Source: Anaerolineaceae bacterium UBA700
GTDB taxonomy: Bacteria; Chloroflexota; Anaerolineae; Anaerolineales; Anaerolineaceae
Assembly: GCA_002298885.1 (NCBI GenBank)
Contig: DBMK01000089.1
Coordinates: forward strand, 1-5,059
Reading direction: 5' to 3'
Length of the DNA: 5,059 bases
Below are positions 1 to 5,059 of this stretch, one piece after another; within the stretch, counting starts at the first letter, position 1; every line of letters begins with the position of its first letter. Under the pieces are notes generated by a model, which saw only the letters and a program-made list of their open reading frames with translations, did no database searches and was not told where the DNA came from. Position numbers and translations under genes: made by a program.

Positions 1-20
1 GCTTGCGACCGGCGCTTCAT
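1..20 (-). CDS. 5' end of a truncated gene, translationally linked to the receiver gene (product unknown)
   Basis: Reading the minus strand past the receiver stop codon, an ATG appears at base 20 and stays open to the window edge, giving only M-K-R-R-S-Q. A TAAGGA Shine-Dalgarno-like site at 31-36 overlaps the TAA stop of the upstream receiver gene, with about 10 bases to the ATG, which is slightly long but usable. The very short gap suggests co-transcription and possible translational coupling. Six residues say nothing about function. A histidine kinase or another signalling protein would fit next to an orphan receiver, but that is inference from context only. Confidence 0.35.
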
Positions 21-33
21 TTATTTTATTTCC

Positions 34-438
34 TTAGCCTTTTTTTTCGGCGTCAGCATACAATAAACCGGGTATAATCGAATTTCCCCGGCGGACCAGC
101 TTGTTGATGTGGGCCAGCAGCACGCTGCTTGGCACAGGCTTGATGAGGTAATCGTCGGCGCCTGCATCCAGGGCAGCCGCCACCAGGCCGGGGCTGTCCA
201 GCGCCGAGAGGATCAGAATGGGCGTATCGCAAACCTCGCGCACCGCCGTAGCTACCTGCCAACCGTTCATATCCGGCATCATCAGGTCCAGCGTGATGAC
301 GTCCGGCTTTTCTTCATTCACCAGTCTAATCCCCTCCGGCCCTGAATTAGCGGTAAGTACCTCGGCGTTAACTGGAGACAGCAGCAACTTTAGCAGCTCA
401 GTCATTGCAGGGTCGTCGTCGATTACTAAAATCTTCAT
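34..438 (-). CDS. Single-domain response regulator (CheY-like receiver, no output domain)
   Basis: The 134-residue product is one receiver domain of the response-regulator superfamily, which takes a phosphoryl group from a histidine kinase. The landmarks are present: acidic Mg-binding residues D8/D9 in VIDDD, phospho-acceptor D51 in LDLMMPDMNG, the conserved hydroxyl residue S78 in ILSALD, and K100 in the LIKP motif. It ends about 20 residues after the last helix (HINKLVRRG), so there is no DNA-binding or enzymatic output domain; it must act through a partner or as a phosphorelay intermediate. I chose the ATG at 438 because GGGAGG lies 4 bases upstream; an in-frame ATG at 462 adds eight residues but has no comparable site. 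A weak extended -10-like TGTAATAAT (minus strand, 465-473) would start transcription between the two ATGs, which also favours 438. It is divergent from ppdK. The receiver assignment is firm; the output and partner are unknown. Confidence 0.9.
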   Translation of the reverse strand: MKILVIDDDPAMTELLKLLLSPVNAEVLTANSGPEGIRLVNEEKPDVITLDLMMPDMNGWQVATAVREVCDTPILILSALDSPGLVAAALDAGADDYLIKPVPSSVLLAHINKLVRRGNSIIPGLLYADAEKKG

Positions 439-579
439 TCTGCCTCCCACATCATTCTCCATCCATTATTACAGGGAAATTGGTAATTTTACCTTTCATC
501 TGCCTAACAAAAACGATTGCACATCGCAATGAAAGAAATGGCTTCGTGCGAAATTTCACAACTCATATAAGGTCATTCC

Positions 580-607
580 TTGTCTATTCAAGACTTTATG
601 GTAGAAT
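580..607 (+). promoter_or_regulatory. Putative sigma-70-type promoter for ppdK
   Basis: TTGTCT (580-585, four of six matches to TTGACA) is followed after 16 bases by TAGAAT (602-607, five of six matches to TATAAT). Transcription would begin near 614 and give a leader of about 70 bases before the GTG start of ppdK. The assignment rests on consensus matching only. A weaker alternative -10 (TATAAG, 566-571) lies just upstream without a good -35. Confidence 0.45.
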
Positions 608-672
608 GTTCCACTTGGGGTAATTGCTTTTCTGCAGCAAAAATTGCCGTCCATTTGGGGCGGCGTCAAATT

Positions 673-678
673 AAGGAG
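673..678 (+). promoter_or_regulatory. Shine-Dalgarno site fixing the GTG start of ppdK
   Basis: AAGGAG is followed by six bases and then GTG at 685. This spacing is close to ideal and decides between the GTG and upstream in-frame TTG (580) or ATG (598) codons, which would add a poorly conserved-looking tail of 29-35 residues and would overlap the candidate promoter. Confidence 0.8.
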
Positions 679-684
679 CTCAAA

Positions 685-3405
<2,721 letters not shown>

Positions 3406-3418
3406 ACGAAGTATGTTT

Positions 3419-3456
3419 AAGACTTCCGAAGTCTGCAAGACTTCGGAAGTCTTTTT
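3419..3456 (+). terminator. Intrinsic terminator of ppdK between convergent genes
   Basis: A perfect 15-bp inverted repeat, AAGACTTCCGAAGTC (3419-3433) and its reverse complement (3439-3453), encloses a five-base loop, TGCAA, and is followed by T residues through 3456 and then AATTAAT. It begins 13 bases after the ppdK stop. In the opposite direction, the hairpin lies just beyond the stop of the convergent oxidase gene but is followed by only two T residues and then AAACAT, so it should terminate ppdK better than the oxidase transcript. Each arm is itself nearly palindromic (GACTTC-C-GAAGTC), which is more symmetry than a terminator needs. Confidence 0.88.
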
Positions 3457-3458
3457 AA

Positions 3459-4841
3459 TTAATCGGGCGGGAGGAGGCGTTCGCTAAGATAATCGTTCAG
3501 GAACGTCGAGCGAATATAGGGCTTGAAGCTCTCGAGGTCGAGATTCTTCTGGACGAAGGCATAGTCCATGAAATTAAGCTTGCCCCAGTGCGCCTTGAAG
3601 GGGATGCCCACGCTGATCAGATAGTCCCACAGCCCGTGCAGGTGGTCGATGATCTTCTGGTGTTCCGGTCCGGTCTGGCTGACGTCGGTGAGATACATGA
3701 AATTGAACTTGACGATGTAGTCCAACCCGGGCCAGTTCCAGGCTGAGAGGTAGTAATTGTCGGTCTTGGTGAGCTCGATCTCGATGGGCAGGTTGGGCCA
3801 GCCGTTCTTGTGATAATAATCCCGGCAGGCCTGGAGCAGGCGCGGCAGGTCGGCGGGATTGAAGCCCCACTCCGCCATGGCAACATGCAGCGGGGCGCGC
3901 CGGTCGACCGGCAGCATGGTGCGTAAAGGTCCTGAGACCTTCACCTCGCCGTAGGTAAGGACCAGCCCGGTGTACACCAGGCGCATGGCGTCGTCCAGCA
4001 GCGGCCCGGCAGATTCGATCTTTTCCAGAAACTGGAAGACAGCCACCAGGATATTTTCGGATTGGTCCTCGGGATAATCCCCGTTGGGATCGGCGTCTGG
4101 CTTGGGATAGGCGGCCCACAGCAGGCCCTGGTCGGTATCCGGGATCCAATCAATGCGCCAGAATTCGTACTTCTGCGAGGTCCGGTCGAGGTCTTTCAAG
4201 ATTTCGTTGAGCGGGAGCGGCTTTTGGATCGTCTCGAATTTTAACTCGTCGACTAGCCTGAATTGGACCTTCGTTATAACCCCGATAGCGCCCAGAGAGC
4301 AAACGACCGCTAGGAAGGCCGGGTCTGTCCTGGCGACGTGTTTTTCGACCACCTCGCCGCTCTCGGCGTCGACCGTGAAGTATTCGACCCACTCCAGCAA
4401 GTCGTACAGGGCGTGCCGGGGGGTGGCGGGGGCGGTGTTGGTGGAGATCAGGCCGGCCAGGGTCTGGTGGTCGGTGCCGCCGGTGGCGCTGAGCGATTTG
4501 CCGCGCTGGCTCAACGCCAGGAGGAAATCGTGCAGGTGCCAGTTGGCCGAGACGGTAACAGTGGTGTTGTCGGCATTGAATTCGATCGTTTGGGGCAGGT
4601 CGCTGACGTCGACGATGACGTCCGACACGCAGATATCCGAGCAGGAATGCAGCCCGCCCAGCACGCGCAGGCTCCTTGATTTGAAGATTCCCTGGCTCAA
4701 TGCGGATGTAAACCGTTTCAGCTCGTCCATATTTTGCGGCCTGAAATACAGTTCGGGCTGAAAGGAAACAAAGCGGGCCCAATCGCCAATCGTCGGCAGA
4801 CCCGGCTTGACATCGGTGGGCAGTTGACGGGTTACTTTCAT
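3459..4841 (-). CDS. FAD-linked oxidase of the VAO family, aldonolactone-oxidase-like
   Basis: The 460-residue flavoprotein has an N-terminal FAD-binding (PCMH-type) domain followed by a D-arabinono-1,4-lactone-oxidase-type C-terminus. In the first domain, RVLGGLHSCSDI carries H65, the expected position of the histidine that binds FAD covalently in this family. It is followed by GGTDHQTLAGLIST (about 121-134) and SLGAIGVITKVQF (about 182-194). In the C-terminal part, LPIEIELTKTDNYYLS (E354, E356) and FKAHWGKLNF (H418, K421) match the catalytic region of lactone and alditol oxidases; the protein ends STFLNDYLSERLLPPD, a typical family ending. Such enzymes oxidise aldonolactones or polyols using O2 or another acceptor; the substrate here is unknown. 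Two motifs differ from what I expect: no THG after LIST, and Glu instead of Arg in E-x-R. No signal peptide or membrane segment is seen. I prefer the ATG at 4841, seven bases from AGGAGG, to the ATG at 4847, which is only one base away. Confidence 0.85.
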   Translation of the reverse strand: MKVTRQLPTDVKPGLPTIGDWARFVSFQPELYFRPQNMDELKRFTSALSQGIFKSRSLRVLGGLHSCSDICVSDVIVDVSDLPQTIEFNADNTTVTVSANWHLHDFLLALSQRGKSLSATGGTDHQTLAGLISTNTAPATPRHALYDLLEWVEYFTVDAESGEVVEKHVARTDPAFLAVVCSLGAIGVITKVQFRLVDELKFETIQKPLPLNEILKDLDRTSQKYEFWRIDWIPDTDQGLLWAAYPKPDADPNGDYPEDQSENILVAVFQFLEKIESAGPLLDDAMRLVYTGLVLTYGEVKVSGPLRTMLPVDRRAPLHVAMAEWGFNPADLPRLLQACRDYYHKNGWPNLPIEIELTKTDNYYLSAWNWPGLDYIVKFNFMYLTDVSQTGPEHQKIIDHLHGLWDYLISVGIPFKAHWGKLNFMDYAFVQKNLDLESFKPYIRSTFLNDYLSERLLPPD

Positions 4842-4848
4842 GCGCATT

Positions 4849-4854
4849 CCTCCT
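4849..4854 (-). promoter_or_regulatory. Shine-Dalgarno site that favours the second ATG of the oxidase gene
   Basis: On the minus strand AGGAGG is separated by one base from an ATG at 4847 and by seven bases from an in-frame ATG at 4841. Normal spacing favours the second ATG, making the product two residues shorter (starting MKVTRQL). Confidence 0.75.
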
Positions 4855-4905
4855 CTTTGTACAATCGCAAGGGAGTATCTGGATAAAATGTAGTATTAAG
4901 ATCGG

Positions 4906-4935
4906 ATTATATCAAATTAGGGGTTGGAATGCGAA
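4906..4935 (-). promoter_or_regulatory. Extended -10 promoter for the oxidase gene
   Basis: On the minus strand a perfect TATAAT (4906-4911) is preceded by TGA (4912-4914), giving the extended -10 form TGnTATAAT. A weak -35-like TTCGCA (4930-4935) lies 18 bases upstream. Transcription should begin near 4899, giving a leader of about 58 bases. This is the best promoter match in the window. The first hairpin repeat begins roughly ten bases upstream of the -35. Confidence 0.6.
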
Positions 4936-4943
4936 TTAAAGGC

Positions 4944-5059
4944 GCAGGTCGGGCGTCCCCGCCCGACATTATTTACTCCGGATAGCCGGTGATGTCGGGC
5001 GGGGACGCCCGACCTACGCAAATGATTCGACATCCGTCGTAGGTCGGGCCTCCCGGCCC
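4944..5059. repeat. Cluster of three REP-like hairpin repeats (BIME-like)
   Basis: Three copies of one short unit occur: copy 1 on plus at 4944-4967, copy 2 on minus at 4994-5017, and copy 3 on plus from 5039, cut by the window edge. Each has a four-base head (GCAG in copy 1, GTAG in copies 2 and 3) followed by an 8-bp stem GTCGGGCG/CGCCCGAC around a TCCC loop; copy 3 has a variant last stem pair. Copies 1 and 2 face tail to tail and together form a perfect 24-bp inverted repeat (4946-4969 with 4992-5015); copies 2 and 3 face head to head with 21 bases between. A GTAG or GGAG head plus an imperfect or perfect hairpin in alternating orientation is the known layout of REP elements mobilised by RAYT (Y1-type) transposases. 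No transposase is present here, so this identity is by resemblance. Transcribed copies could also act as terminators or mRNA-stabilising hairpins, though no T run follows. Confidence 0.75.

Noticed and set aside
580..684. A 35-residue N-terminal extension of PpdK from a TTG at 580 or an ATG at 598
   Set aside because: The extension does not look like the family N-terminus, whereas the GTG at 685 has an ideal AAGGAG site and yields MTKKWVYLF. The TTG coincides with the candidate -35 box, although a weak AAGG does lie seven bases before it.
614..684. Riboswitch or attenuator in the ppdK leader
   Set aside because: The leader is only about 70 bases, with no strong hairpin followed by a T run and no riboswitch core that I recognise.
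4150..4782. A 210-residue frame overlapping the oxidase on the same strand and a 202-residue frame on the opposite strand
   Set aside because: Both are shadows of the oxidase gene; the translations are Arg/Pro- or Ser-rich with no domain, while the oxidase frame carries clear family motifs.
4944..5059. CRISPR array
   Set aside because: There are only three units, in alternating orientation and with each unit palindromic in itself; the intervals are 21-26 bases and there is no regular direct repeat-spacer pattern.

Overview
This 5 kb window carries four genes and one cluster of palindromic repeats. It looks like ordinary bacterial chromosome: GC-rich coding sequence with GTG or ATG starts behind clear Shine-Dalgarno sites, AT-richer gaps, and short intergenic palindromes. 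The N-terminus of the pyruvate phosphate dikinase (WVYLFTEV..., then an extra Gly/Trp-containing stretch before the GGKGANL loop) resembles what I recall from Chloroflexota (Anaerolineae-like) enzymes. That taxonomic placement is an inference; no rRNA or other marker gene is present.

Layout, left to right. (1) Bases 1-20 hold the first codons of a minus-strand gene cut by the window edge; its ribosome binding site overlaps the stop codon of the next gene. (2) Bases 34-438 (minus) encode a stand-alone CheY-like receiver domain, so these two genes probably form a small two-component operon. (3) Bases 439-684 are a divergent intergenic region with a plausible sigma-70-type promoter and leader for the dikinase. 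(4) Bases 685-3405 (plus) encode a full-length pyruvate, phosphate dikinase (PpdK) with all the catalytic landmarks I could check, starting at GTG. (5) Bases 3419-3456 hold a strong hairpin terminator lying between two convergent genes. (6) Bases 3459-4841 (minus) encode an FAD-linked oxidase of the VAO/aldonolactone-oxidase type with an extended -10 promoter upstream. (7) Bases 4944-5059 hold three copies of a GTAG-headed hairpin repeat arranged like a bacterial REP/BIME cluster; the third copy runs off the window.

The genes do not form one pathway. PpdK interconverts pyruvate and phosphoenolpyruvate in central carbon metabolism, the flavoprotein probably oxidises a sugar lactone, alditol or similar substrate, and the receiver protein is a phosphorelay component. 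PpdK and the flavoenzyme are convergent, and PpdK and the receiver are divergent, so each is probably transcribed separately.

I see no CRISPR array, defence locus, prophage or integrated element. The observations most worth following up are the REP-like cluster, including an apparent compensatory base-pair change, and the altered active-site and FAD-loop motifs of the oxidase.
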